NCBI GenBank assembly: GCA_964057225.1 | Contig: OZ059899.1 | Coordinates: 8,494,001-8,558,000, forward strand | DNA: 64,000 bases | Direction: 5' to 3' | DNA from: Auanema rhodensis | Taxonomy: Eukaryota; Nematoda; Chromadorea; Rhabditida; Rhabditidae | Part shown: positions 38,001 to 51,754 of the stretch, in pieces | Layout: each line of letters opens with the position of its first letter | Numbering within the stretch: the stretch's first letter is position 1 | Notes under the pieces: generated by a model | Told to the model about the DNA's origin: nothing | Seen by the model: the letters and a program-made list of their open reading frames with translations, nothing else | Databases searched by the model: none | Made by a program: the position numbers and the translations under genes

Positions 38001-41000
38001 ATCAATTGCTGGTGGCTTAGGAAGTACCCCGTATAAGGATGACGATCATGGTCTTTTTGTTTCTAAGGTCGTTCCAGGGGGATCAGCAGATCATGCTGGT
38101 TTGAAAGTTGGAGACAAGTTGATTAGAGTCAATGCCACTGATGTCACGAATGTTAGCCACGATATTGCTGTCAAAGCCATGCAAATAGCCAAAGGGATTG
38201 TTGAACTAACAGTTCTGAGAAATGAAGATGCATCAATTGTTGTTCCTTCACCAGCCCCTAAGGTATTTGTGTTTTTTTTTGATTGCTTCGTAACCCTAAT
38301 AATTTCAGACTCCAGAGCATACTTTAGACATTTCATTTATGTCAGAAATTGCTGATGTTTCCTCACTTAACAAGGAAACAATTAGTGCTACGCTCCGTAG
38401 AGATGCAACTGGCTCTGTTGGTTTTTCTGTTGCTGGGGGAGTAGGATCCGGCAGAGATGGCATATTCATAAGTGCTATAACTCGAGGAGGTGTCGCTGAT
38501 CGTCATGGGAAAATTTTGGTATTTTGAAATAACACATGAACCACTTGATCGTTTATTTTCAGGTTGGAGATAGAGTTCTCACCATCAATGGTACCAAGAT
38601 GACAAATGTACGTCATGACCAAGCGGTTGCTCTTCTCACAGGATCACCTGGAGAAGACGTATATCTTGTTGTTCAAAGAGATAGGAACGTTTCTTCTCCA
38701 ACTATTCCAGTAACTCCTATTAGGACTACTTCGGGACACGCTTCAGCAAATAGTTCAATAAATCAATCTTTCTCACCTATGGTATGATATTTTTAATTTG
38801 CAGTCTTATCATTTTCTTCATTCAGCCACAGGTCCCAGCTGTTGCAAAGTCACCTACTACTTCTGTTCCTGTTAATCAATTAGGTGATACATCTTCTTGG
38901 GATGGGAAAAGTGAAGAAGTCGAACTTCGTCGTGACGGAAAGTCTCTAGGCTTGTCTATTGTCGGAGGATGTGATCATTCTAGTCATCCTTTCGGTGTGA
39001 ATGACCCAGGAGTATTTATTAGTAAAATAGCGGCTAATTCACCTGCTGATAGGTATCATGAAATTTTTTATTTTGAACACAATGTTTTTAAAGATCACTA
39101 AGACTTCGAATTGGCGATCGGATATTGGCAGTGAACAATGTTGATGTTAGTAAAGCTGAACACAAAGTTGCTGTTGAGGTGAACATAATAATAATGTTCA
39201 TATATATCAACAAGTTATTCTTCAGGCTTTACAAACTGCTGGTGTTGTTGTCAGAATTCGAGTAACTCATGATCCACAACCTAGTGGATTAAAAGAAGTT
39301 GTATTAATCCGAAACGGTGCCAATCCTCTTGGTCTATATATTCACGGAGGAGTTCGTGGCCCTGCAGCAAATCCTAATGATTCTTCTGATGAAGGGATAT
39401 TCATGGAAAGGGTTATTAATCCTATATAATGTACAGGTTCTTATTTTGTTTTTTATAGGTTGATCCTGGTTCAACCGCTGAAAAGGCAGGTTTAACAGCA
39501 GGGCATCGTATAATTGAAGTAAATGGAGAGCCTTTACTTGGATGCACACAACAAGATGCTGCTGACATCCTGAAAGGACAGCAAGAGTTACGATTACTTA
39601 TCTGCAATGGCTACAATAAACATGAGCCAAAATCAATCTCGGTGAGTAATGGAATGCGTCATCAGACTTTTATTTCATAGCATATGAGGCGATGAGATCT
39701 ACTGAATCTAGTCCGTATTATAGCTCAATTGTCTTTCTTAGGCCACATTATTTAATAATGGTGCTATAGTCATAATTCATTTTCTTTTTTTGCGGCGACT
39801 GTTGCTTTATTGTCTCAGGTTTCCGTTCTTTTTATAACGAAATCAGTTTGCGATCATTCCCATTATTAGTGTGTGTATCAACACTCAAACATGAGCCTTA
39901 TTTTAACGGTTGTTTCTTATATAGTTTGTTATCGTTGATTATCATCTCTCGAATATGTGATATGTCTATTATGTTTCCAGTGACTTTTCAAGTATGCCTA
40001 ATCTTTTGATAGATGTGTTTATGAAATAATGAATTCTTCACTTAGACAAATCGTTTGTGAACGGGATATTATGATAAGTAAAATTAACTTTACTCACCAC
40101 GTAGCACTACTAATCAGAGCACTACCACCTTCTGCTTACTGTTTGTTGTAACATATGTCCACACGCAGTTGGTAGCCTAATGTGTCTGTGATGTTGTGCT
40201 GCTTGGCTTCCGCTTTTCCCGTTCTCCGATTTTTTTTGTTAAGAGAAATTTTAAGTTGACTTAGATGCATGTGATATTGTTTCCCTATTAAAATTGTCTT
40301 ACCTCTTGAAACTTATGTATTGATTACTAACGAGTAACTTTCTGCATGACGACTTCTCATTTAGTTTCTATCTTTCTTGAAATATTATATGTTGTGAATC
40401 GAAATTTTCAACGCAAGTTGAAGGAGAAGTATTGTGCATGAAGGAGAAAGTTTTTGAAAACTGCTCAACGTTTTATCATCGCATCTATATACCCAGAAGG
40501 CTATGTATTTTTTGTTCTGCTGAATATTGTATGCTTTTACAGAATCCATCTATATATTCTTCCGGAGTCGATGAGAACGGAATATCCTCGCCTGTACGTC
40601 CGCTTTCACCATCTAATAATAATACTAACGGAACTGATGAAGTTGAAGACGAGAGGTCTCCAACCGAATCCCCTACTGTTTCTGCACCGAAAGTTCCCGT
40701 GCTCCCGGTTTGTGACCCTACTGCTTGCCTTTTAATATTTTCTCGTCTTACAGCAACTAAAGAAGGTACCTCCTCCAGTACCCCCTAAGCCAACATTACG
40801 TGTTTCTCAGGTAGCTATTTATTTATTCAGCTTTTGCTTGTTTTTCAACACGCCCAATATTTTGTTTGATTATGCTTTGAACAATAAGTATCTTTCAGAG
40901 TCAGAATATGTCTTTAAACGGAGCTGCTAACAATTCACAACCTGAAACATTGAGCTTCTCCAATAAACTCAAACGTTTTGAACAAGAAATTGAAATTAAG

Positions 41001-41051
41001 AAACTCGAATCGCTACAAAGCGCTGTATTTGATCCTCCAGGAAACTGCTGA
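35051..41051 (+). CDS. Scribble/LET-413, LRR plus four PDZ cell-polarity scaffold
   Basis: Twenty-five exons: 35051-35125, 35168-35245, 35292-35409, 35605-35683, 35730-35844, 35889-35984, 36033-36141, 36188-36417, 36461-36544, 36590-36872, 36917-37017, 37059-37169, 37219-37437, 37535-37648, 37862-37943, 37997-38262, 38309-38518, 38563-38781, 38826-39052, 39103-39178, 39226-39411, 39459-39641, 40543-40707, 40754-40810, 40899-41051; about 1,211 residues. LRRs fill residues 35-400. PDZ1 is about 615-710 (GLSIAGG), PDZ2 742-830 (GFSVAGG), PDZ3 893-977 (GLSIVGG) and PDZ4 985-1078 (GLYIHGG). A proline-rich tail and short coiled-coil end the protein. Scribble works with Dlg and Lgl at epithelial junctions. 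AATAAA at 41397-41402. Exon 14 can alternatively run to a stop at 37679. Confidence 0.95.
35241..36777. repeat. Near-identical tract shared with 25477-27013
   Basis: Second copy of the 1,537-bp tract, covering exons 3 to most of 10 of the Scribble gene. Outside it the first exon differs from the paralogue at about 15 of 75 positions, and the rest of exon 10 is likewise diverged. Confidence 0.92.
37649..37681 (+). other. Alternative 3' extension of Scribble exon 14 (PDZ-less isoform)
   Basis: If the GTGGGT donor at 37649 is not used, the frame continues for ten codons to TAA at 37679-37681, ending GYQFV. The product would be an LRR-only protein of about 614 residues. No strong AATAAA was seen just downstream, so this may simply be intronic read-through. 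Confidence 0.35.
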
Positions 41052-41494
41052 AAGTAATCCATAATAAGATGCATTAATGTATAAGCCTCTGTAAGTAGAA
41101 GTTCCCGAAAATTCTCTGATTAACGTTTGAACAAAATTTATAATAATTGGTTTAAAATAGGCCAAAATGCATGTCTTACATGCGAACTTAAAATTCGTAA
41201 CATTGTACACTACATCTAGTAATCATAATCAAACTCCTTTTATAATTTTTTATCTTTCTACTCTTGAATTTGTCAAACGGTGTCACTTGGTTGTTATTTA
41301 TTTAATTAGTTTTACCCTTCATATGTTACGAGTAGTTTGTTAAAACTATAGATGTTGTATACTCATTTAATGATGCTCTATTTACAATCCGATGATAATA
41401 AACACTTTTTCATATTAGTGTTCATTAATTGAAGGTTATTTCTTCGGTTGTACTGTTCGTTTCAAAGGTTTTTTCATAAATACATTTTTCGTAG
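41052..41494. other. 3' flank of Scribble and promoter of the hydratase gene
   Basis: AT-rich spacer containing the Scribble poly(A) signal at 41397-41402, only about 90 bp before the next ATG on the same strand. Confidence 0.6.
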
Positions 41495-42637
41495 ATGTTA
41501 TTCATTGCTCGCCGGTTTTGCTCAACTAGCTCTAGTTTTTTGAAAAAAGAAATATATCAGGTGCTTACAAATGCTATCGGTATATTATGCTTCCGAGTTT
41601 ATAGGGTAATAGCGTAGTTCGTTTTATATTGAACGATGAAAAAAGAAATGCTCTTTCATTGGGTATGATTGAAGAACTTCATTCTGAACTCAAGGGAATT
41701 AACAGAATCAAAAAAGTTTGTTCCATATTAAAGAGATTTCTCAATTTCTCAATTCTAGTTAAGATCTGTGATTATTGCCTCAGAAGGGCCTGCATTCTCG
41801 TCAGGACATGATCTTAAAGAATTGGTTAGTAAAATAATATGCGGGATAGCCCCACTCAGCTTGTAAACGATTGTTAATTTTAGAAACACGATCAAGGGTC
41901 TGATACACATTTAAAAATCTTTGATCAATGTGCCCAGCTAGTACAGTTCATTCAAGCCATGCAAGTTCCTGTAATCGCTGAAGTAAGCTCTTTTTGAAAT
42001 ATGTTTGCATAATTATGCATTTTGAAGGTTCGAGGTGTTGCTGCTGCTGCAGGCTGCCAATTAGTTGCGAGTTGTGATATTGTAGTAGCCGCAGATACAG
42101 CGAAGTTTTTGGTTCCAGGGTAATGAAAATAAAATAACTAATTTATTTATTCAATTTAGTCAAAAAGTAGGTCTGTTCTGTTCTACTCCAGGAATAGCTT
42201 TAACGAGAGCAGTACCTCGAAAAATCGCTCTAGATATGCTTCTTACAGGCAGGGCTCTTACCGCTCAAGGTAATTTAAATATTTTTGTGGAAGTGGAATC
42301 GCATATTACAGAAGCACAACAATGTGGTTTGGTTTCAAGAGTAGTCCCGGAAGATGATCTTCGATTTGAATCACTGCGCATCGCAGAGCAAATTGGAGAG
42401 TTCAGCAGATCAGTGACCTGTTTAGGAAAAACCTTTTTCCATATGCAAGCAGAAATGACAACATCAGAGGCATATAGGTGAATCATCCCTCTTACTTTTT
42501 ACTTTTTCATTTTAAGGTATGGATCTAAAATAATGGTTGGAAATTTGAAATTACAAGATGCTCAAGAGGGAATTACAGCCTTTGTTGAAAAAAGAAAGCC
42601 TGAATTCATTCATACCGACGAAAAGTTTAATGAGTAG
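41495..42637 (+). CDS. Enoyl-CoA hydratase/isomerase family, ECHDC3-like, mitochondrial
   Basis: Eight exons: 41495-41560, 41605-41715, 41759-41824, 41884-41982, 42028-42119, 42160-42269, 42312-42477, 42517-42637; 276 residues. The N-terminus MLFIARRFCSTSSSFLKK looks like a mitochondrial presequence. Crotonase-fold landmarks are the first oxyanion-hole segment GPAFSSGHDLKEL (about 69-81) and the second, VRGVAAAAGCQLVASCDIVVA. VPGQKVGLFCSTPG and the LTAQEAQQCGLVSRVVP stretch point to ECHDC3. ECHDC3 is a predicted mitochondrial protein with poorly defined substrate. The 42-nt intron at 42270-42311 is a multiple of three and lacks stops, so retention would add 14 residues. Converges on PPP2R3C with 132 bp between stops. 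Confidence 0.9.
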
Positions 42638-42769
42638 AGCTGGAAATACAAATTGTTGAAAGATCAAATAAATTGAGTATAATGGGCTTGTTGAAAGATC
42701 AAATAATTGAGTATAGCAGTTTCCTGGAGGATCAAATACAGTGAACATGTTAAAATTCTGTGGTCCAAA

Positions 42770-44596
42770 TCATGCAGCTTCTCGGTTTTCGTAATCTACA
42801 AACTGCCTGGCATCTATCATTATACCTAAGATCAAGTTAGCTTGTCGTGAATTCATTAGGTCATAGAAAGTAATCCTGCAGATAATAAATGTTAATTTGT
42901 TAAATAAAATAAATCAAACCTATCAGCTTTCGTTGGGTGAACCATGTCATAAATTTCATCAGTGAGACTTTCTTCATCAACGTCATCGATAAAATTAAGT
43001 TTTTTTGCATTTTCGATATTGTTATACACCTAAATACGAGTTCTAGAGTTTTCTTTTATAGGAAAGCAAATTACAATAGTGAGAATATCCTCACGGTTAA
43101 GATAACCTTTACCATCTTGATCCAAACAATTGAATACAAACCGTACAGAAGATTTTTCCTGCAAAAAATTGAATACCACCTTTCTACGAATTCTATATTC
43201 CATGACTTACAGTGATGGAAACTTCATTAGGAAATACGGATGATATATATCTTACTGCACGCAGAGCAGTTACAAAAAGCTGTAAAAATAGGTAAATAAG
43301 AAATTGTAAAGAATATGTACATGAAAGTCAAGAGCTTTCTGAGTGCTTCCATTAGAATCAGGCTCTGTTTCATAGGCACTAGAAGTTCGAAAAATACCAC
43401 GAATAAAGACAGGATTAAAAATTCCACTGAAAAAATTCAGATGTAAAATAAAAATGTAGGCTTCATTCAACCCAAACATTCGGGAGGTATCAGAAACCCG
43501 TAATAATCCTTGGCGGCTGATATCGCAGAATCGGTATTCTTTTAAAATCTTGGAGAAGTTTTGATAAGAGAACCTAGAAAATACATTAGTTTCAACAAAC
43601 GAGGGACATAAAACCAACCAATTCATCAAAGGATTCACATGCATGGAATCAGCATTACTAACATCGGCAGCCAAGCACGCTTCATCCATCAAATTTGAAA
43701 GCAAAAGATCCTTAAATAAATAATACACACTGCAGTGAATGCTTTAAGCGTACCACAATTCTGATATTATCTTTATTTCCAAAATATGCCATAATACCTG
43801 CTCGTATAATGACATCATAGCACTTTTTTTCCATGTCCTAAAAAAATAATAGGAGGAAAATATAATACCAACATACCGAAGCGGAACTGAGAAAAGCCAT
43901 TTTGTCAGTTATTAACTGATCTGCAAGCTCGTACAGTCTCTGAAACACTAACGACTAATTATAATAAACTGTCAATGAGAAACTTCAATGTTTATTTCAT
44001 CAACATCTGCTGCAAAGTTGATTAAAGATGTTCGCTGAGTGCACTTCATTTGATACCATTGGAGGAAACAAGCTAGAAATATAACAGAATTTAATTAAGA
44101 TAAAGAAAATCTATCATACATATACGATCGCACGAAAACAATCCTTTATCATCATTATTATAAGTGAAACCCCTCGAAAATTCGAAAGGATGTGACACAA
44201 TGAATTTTAATGCTCTTCTTAATCCTTTAGAGGAAGTTGGAACTATTTTCTTTAAAAATTTCTTTAAAAACTAATGTTTTTTATTAATACCGTAAGTTCT
44301 TGAAGACTGATACATCTTTGTCCATCCTTTTTGATTTTTTTTTCGAACTCCTGTACTTCACATTGAATATGATGTGAACAAAAATAATAATTTTACCATA
44401 ATCTCTTGACTAGAGAAAATTTCTTCATTCCTTGAGACATCAAGAACAGCAGTCTCATAAGCAAATGAACTGCATCCTAATTTACTTTTTAGTGTAAGTG
44501 ATTCAAGTCGTCCACAATCCAAGTTCTAAATGATAAAATAAATCCGGCCTATCGTTAGTGAAATCCTACACCACAAGAACGTCGACCAATGTCCAT
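42770..44596 (-). CDS. PP2A regulatory subunit B'' gamma (PPP2R3C/G5PR-like), EF-hand protein
   Basis: Thirteen exons: 44570-44596, 44397-44525, 44291-44350, 44126-44249, 43984-44072, 43877-43939, 43754-43837, 43478-43710, 43321-43426, 43211-43279, 43075-43158, 42920-43029, 42770-42875; about 427 residues against 453 in human. It targets PP2A, in animals to centrosomes among other sites. The EF-hand loop DQDGKGYLNRED (341-352) and the C-terminus DEIYDMVHP ... ITFYDLMNSRQ ... QFVDYENRE are diagnostic. The 51-nt segment 43427-43477 is taken as an intron for its TTTTTTCAG acceptor and family spacing, though its retention keeps the frame. The exon 3/4 acceptor is uncertain. It starts 153 bp below the Ku80 stop on the same strand. 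Confidence 0.88.
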
Positions 44597-44749
44597 TTTT
44601 AGCTTAATAACAGTAATAAAATGAAAGCATTAAAATTTTATGTTTAGAAAATTATGTTTGGATTAAGAACCTCGAAAAACTTAATACTATTAGGTTTAGT
44701 AGAATATATTTCACTGTACAAAAATAAAACATCTTTGTTAAAACGCTAT

Positions 44750-47557
44750 TTAGAGAAAATCTTTTTTATCCTCCTTTTCTTCTACTATGCCGGACCAGTA
44801 AATTAATCCATCAAATTCATTATAGTTTGAATGCTCAGAATCCACGAAAGTAAGCAAAGACGGTAGGTTATCTAGATCAAAGCCATAATAATAGAACTGT
44901 CGGAAATAACATACGTTCATCCATGTACTTGTTAAAATCATGATAATCCGTATTTCCTTGAAGACTCATTAACCAGGAATTAAAAATTTTAACCCTATCT
45001 GTTTCAAGAAATCGTTTGCGAGCGAACAAAAAGTCCTCAACTATTGTCTGCAATTACAGTTATTGCTTTCAATAATCCACACAGTTATTTACCAGATTAC
45101 TCTCTTCAAATAATTGCATTTGCATACTCAAGCCTGAAAAAACTTGATCCATGGCAGAACCACCAACATCTATGGCTTTTTGAATCATTTTGAAGAGCTT
45201 ACTTTGTGATTTAGACTCGCTCTGAAGAAAACCATGAAATTTATCTTAAATCTGAAAGAAACCTTGATAGTTTGAATAACAGTTTGAGCATCGCCAACTG
45301 AGTTCGGTTCTTCCTCCTTAATGTCTATTCCCTTTAAATGTGACCTGAAAAAATAACAAGTAATTTCAAGTAACTAATAAAATATATACTTTGAGTCAGG
45401 TACAATCTCTTTCGTTGTTCTCTTTGCCTTGATGATGGGCCTAATATTGAAACCACTTCTACATTCAGTATCCACGAAAGCTTCAAATACAGGCCTAAAA
45501 AACTAGATCCATGATTAAAATATTAAACAAATTATCCTACTTTGCTTTTTCAAGAAGTGAAGCATTGGGCTGTAGATGCATGTTCAGAAAAGCAGAGGGA
45601 GGAATTTCCTGTATATCTATAACAATCACACATTAAATTACAGAAAATTTTACTTACCTGATGCTTGAGCAAGAGCCTTCATTTTCCAAGTGGCACACTC
45701 ACGTTGAAAATATGGATTGGGAATATTTCTGTTATTAAAACCGCTATAAAAAAACAATTTCGAACTTCGAAAAAAAAATAATACTACGTTTGGGTAACAT
45801 CCATGGCGTCAATAAGTTCATCTATTAATTGTAACTGAGCATCTACAAAAGAAAAAATTAGCACTGAAAATGAAAAAAGCTAAACTATTCGGTGTATCAG
45901 CAGTATTTTCAAAGGTTTGGAGTGTGTACGATCTCCAATCATCAAAAAATGGAATACGATTAGCAATCATGTACTAGAAACAATAAAGATGAAATAAACT
46001 GTCTAAAAACCAACCAATCGACCGTTTTCGTCTTTTCGGGGCACCAAAGCCATAAGATGCACATGTTTTGAAGCATCTGCTGCATATCTGCATATAGCTA
46101 CAGTATTTTCCTGTAGCATTCCTTCAATCAAAGAAAGAGTTGTCTTCATTAAATGCTAGAATATACATTCATAAGAACATTTAGCCATCTTCATACCAGA
46201 TCTTTATTAGCGGTTTTTTTGTCCCAACCGGGAACCACTATGTAAGAGTTTGAGCCAATAAGATAACTAGGCAGAATCTGAAAAATAAGATAACTAAAAT
46301 AATGAAAAACAAATTATTACATTGCTTCTTGCGGTAAATTGGATCAATTTCATACATCCTCGTTCCTCATTTTCATTGTAATTATGATTTTTGTATATTT
46401 CTTTTTCAATTTCTTGGTCTATAACAACTTTTGACCTTCCAAAAGGATATCCTGAAAGTTTAAATAAGATTATATTCTAATTTTTTCCCTGAAATACCAA
46501 AGACTGCTTCTGATTTATCTACTTCCGTTTGTTGCAACTGCATAGTATATGTAGTTTGTCTTTTGAGCTACAAGGTTATTTAGGTGAATAATAAATCGGA
46601 CGAAAACCTCGATTCCCTGCTCATCAACAATAACTCGTTTAAGTGGGTTTTTGGCAGAAGTAGTTTTTATATACATCGAAAGAGGAAGTTTAACACCAGG
46701 AACAATCTCCCAATTCTTTTTAATTGCCCTAGGGGAAGTTTTGGGTTGACTAAATTGATTAAGAACCTTCCCCGCACCTCTAAAATTTCATTTAGAAAAT
46801 AATTGTATTCGTATAACAAACTGAAAACTATAGCTTGTTCCATCCACTCGGTTCACAAAACTTCTTACAGCATTCATTCCCTCAGAGCTATCACCTTCAT
46901 CATCGCCACTAAATTAAAACTAAATAATCTAACAAAACTATGAAACGCTTACATATATACTAATGCTATCCCAAGCTTATTTATTGTTTCACCAATGTGA
47001 TTAAGTTGTTCTTGCTGGACGTTAGTTAACTTTGAACAATTTTTACTAATTAAAATAATAGATTTTCCCTCTACAGCCGGATCCTCATTCGTTTGTTCAG
47101 TTAGATTGCTTAAAGCAGTTAGCAATCCATCAACAACTAAAAATATTAAAGTGAATATGCAAATGAAGTAGGCGTAATACCTGATGATTCATTTTGCTGT
47201 AAAGTTGCTTCTTTTATAAGAAACTTTAAATGATCGAATTGGGCTGTTCTAAAAATTTCATCATAAAGAGACACATGAGGAGAGTCAGAATTCATGTTGT
47301 GTTCGGTACCAATAAGAGTGATGTTAATCTTGTCCTTCGAATTAGTAAAAATCTGAACAAAAAAACGTTTCTGATAACATGTGCTTTCACACCTTTCTGG
47401 ATATGATCCAGTCTGCTATTTCTTTTCCAAGTTCGAACGATTTTACACCAAGTGTTTCTTCTTGTGCCATCGAAACACCACAATCCAAAACAATCATCAT
47501 GGTATCATATTTATCTTTTTTATACACTTTTGTAGACTTTCTATCCTCTTCACTCAT
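44750..47557 (-). CDS. Ku80 (XRCC5), DNA end-binding subunit of non-homologous end joining
   Basis: Eighteen exons: 47393-47557, 47181-47352, 46953-47136, 46822-46908, 46608-46779, 46498-46567, 46321-46451, 46197-46277, 46015-46155, 45886-45973, 45788-45842, 45658-45743, 45541-45616, 45390-45494, 45263-45344, 45093-45221, 44915-45047, 44750-44871; about 692 residues. The N-terminal vWA-like domain (MIVLDCGVSM) is followed by the beta-barrel core, with GYPFGRSKVVID, the region ending TVAICRYAADASKHVHLMAL, AQLQLIDELIDAMDV and IPNPYFQRE all matching Ku80. Ku80 pairs with Ku70 to load on DNA ends. The C-terminus (EEKEDKKDFL) shows no clear vertebrate DNA-PKcs-binding motif. It is divergent from the PP1 inhibitor-3 gene, 295 bp away. 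Confidence 0.92.
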
Positions 47558-47852
47558 GATCTATAATATATGCAAACTTACAGTGTTGTAATTATGATAA
47601 CTAATAGAATAATCGTGAAACGAGAATACAATTAATACTACTGTAACAAAAAATAGTTTTGTTTATATATTGTAGTGATACAGTAGAAAAATTCACCTAT
47701 TTTAGTCCAATTTCAAATTCAAATAAATGCCGTTTCATGAAAAATATAGCATGACCGCCTCGCATTCACAGAAGGAAAATTCTACTGTGCCTCTGTCCTC
47801 ACTAAAGTTCTAACTTGGAAGCCTCTAAATCTATTGATTCATATTCTACAAG
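47558..47852. promoter_or_regulatory. Divergent promoter between Ku80 and PP1 inhibitor-3
   Basis: Head-to-head start codons 295 bp apart leave room for a shared promoter. No specific factor site was identified. Confidence 0.5.
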
Positions 47853-48270
47853 ATGTCTGCATCGAATAATACTGAAAATTCTTCTACGACTCAAACAGTA
47901 GTTCAAGTAAGTTACAGCATGAACAACTTGAATTAATATTTACTTGCAGACCGAGAATGATTTGGTTTTACGCCTGTCAGCTCAGCCAGATACTTCTGAA
48001 AGACCACATGTAACATGGACTACTGACACAGGCAAGCATTTCATATAATTTCTTTAAATTATATCATTATTTAGTGGATAATGAATTTGCAAATAAGAAG
48101 AAGAGTAAATGTTGTTGCATTTATAAGAAACCAAAAAATTGGCAAGATAGCAGCAGTGATTCGGATTCAGTTCGTCTAGGTTTTCGAATGTGCCATTCAA
48201 ATGTAATTTTTAGGATTGTGAGACAGGTCATTGTAGAGGACATGTTGAAAAGAAGCACAATTCCGAATAA
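47853..48270 (+). CDS. PP1 inhibitor-3 (PPP1R11), contains a GC-AG intron
   Basis: Four exons: 47853-47906, 47950-48031, 48075-48169, 48214-48270; 95 residues. The conserved core VTWTTDTVDNE leads into KKSKCCCIYKKP, an acidic Ser/Asp stretch and the Cys/His end DCETGHCRGHVEKKH, all typical of inhibitor-3. The family binds and inhibits PP1 through the region before and including the Cys cluster; human PPP1R11 also has reported E3 ligase activity. The second intron starts GCAAGC instead of GT; using a GT donor would remove the conserved core, so the GC donor is preferred. Confidence 0.93.
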
Positions 48271-48402
48271 TATTCTTACAAAAACTGGTTATTATTTAAT
48301 TTATTGCGTGTGTAGTATATTCCTTTGCCTTTAAAATTGTTATACTAAGACATGAACCTTTATTATTTATTTGGTTATGGTTTTTTTATACATTAATGAA
48401 AA

Positions 48403-49170
48403 TTAATTACGCATTGCTGGAGTACTGCATCGAGAACTAAATGAATCGGGAGAACCACCCCTTCTCTTTTTTCTTGTACTCGGCATTGATATAACACTCT
48501 CTTCCTGAGAAAAAAAATAAAAATATGAGTAACGAGGTAATTATTACCTTTTTTCTTAGTAATTCTGAAAATTCGCCTGCTGGTAGATAAAACTCATCTT
48601 GCAATTCTATTCGTTCTGGTATATATTCATTATGCTCAATAATTTTAAGATCCCATAATTCTTTAACCTTTTCCATAATCTTAAAAAATCATTATTCACT
48701 GTAGGCTTATAATTTAAACTACCTGTTCAGCTGAAGGTCTAATTCGATATTTTGGTCGGAAAACTAAAACACTTCCGGGCTCAGGACTTTCCCTTCTTTT
48801 TTTGAGTTTTTCAAAATCTTCAGGACAAAGTAACTCTTCGAAATCTGCATTTTCATCTTCATATATATTGTTCATAAAATCCACTAAAGTCATCAGATTG
48901 AACTCTTTACATATTCCTAAGCAGAAAAAAATTATGGAAAATCCAAAATTATTCCACCTGCTGGTTTATGTTCAATAATTTTGCTGAAAAGACGGCATTC
49001 CGATAATTCGCACCATGTGGGAGTTACATCTGCCCAAAGTCGTGTAGTTGAAGCCTTTATAGCAGGTTCAAAGAAAGTTTTTTGAATATCTTCTTCAGTT
49101 TTTTTACTATAATTTGGAAAATTTGTTACGATGAAAATGAAATGACCAAGCCTTACGTTTTAACTCTCAT
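48403..49170 (-). CDS. MRGBP/Eaf7, NuA4 histone acetyltransferase subunit
   Basis: Five exons: 49157-49170, 48958-49106, 48723-48916, 48548-48679, 48403-48504; 196 residues against about 204 in human. The Eaf7 domain is seen as PTWCELSECRLFSKIIEHKP then GICKEFNLMTLVDFM, and after an acidic insert as VKELWDLKIIEHNE and ELQDEFYLP. The C-terminus is a basic cluster (RKKRRGG). MRGBP bridges MRG15 to the NuA4/TIP60 complex. The insert between the two conserved blocks (about 50 residues, Glu/Asp-rich) is longer than in vertebrates. Convergent with inhibitor-3, 132 bp apart. Confidence 0.85.
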
Positions 49171-49812
49171 AACTAACTATAAGATAGAAGAAGTAAATTA
49201 AGAAGGGTCCAATGATACAGCGAAACTATTAAATAAAATTTATTAAGAAAAAAAATGGAAAACTATAAATTCACAAAACAAAGAACACGTGAAAATTTCA
49301 CTTAATTACATAATATTTTTTTAAAATATTTGTATAGTTAACGGCAGAATAGTAAAGCAGTTTTAAGCTATGTATTATTTCAAATAGTTATTAGCATTTT
49401 CTAAACCAGGAACACTGCGCCAAGCTCTAATCCTGACGCAGATATAGTGTATGTCCGTATTTAGTGTTTTTTTCATAGAAATCGGTTAGATCAAAAGATT
49501 ATATTAGAGTGACCTTTACAAATATTTAAAATATTAATTTATAATGTTTATTTATGTAATATTCTGTTCTTATGACTGTAGAATTAACACTTTTGTTCAT
49601 GTTGAAGTTGTGTATTAGCATGTTGTTATTGTATCATACGCTATTCAATTTTTCTTTGACATTAAGTCTTATAACTAAGCTTTCTTGAATAGTTTAAGTT
49701 TCTTTTGTTTCACTTTTATTCATTTTCGTTCCTATTCTTCCACTAAATTAATCAAAACAAATACAAATTGCAAAACTGTATGGTTTATTCCAGAGCTGGA
49801 ATATCTCTTTGA
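49171..49812. other. Divergent intergenic between MRGBP and katanin
   Basis: AT-rich, 642 bp, likely holding both promoters. No exon or motif recognised. Confidence 0.5.
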
Positions 49813-51754
<1,942 letters not shown>

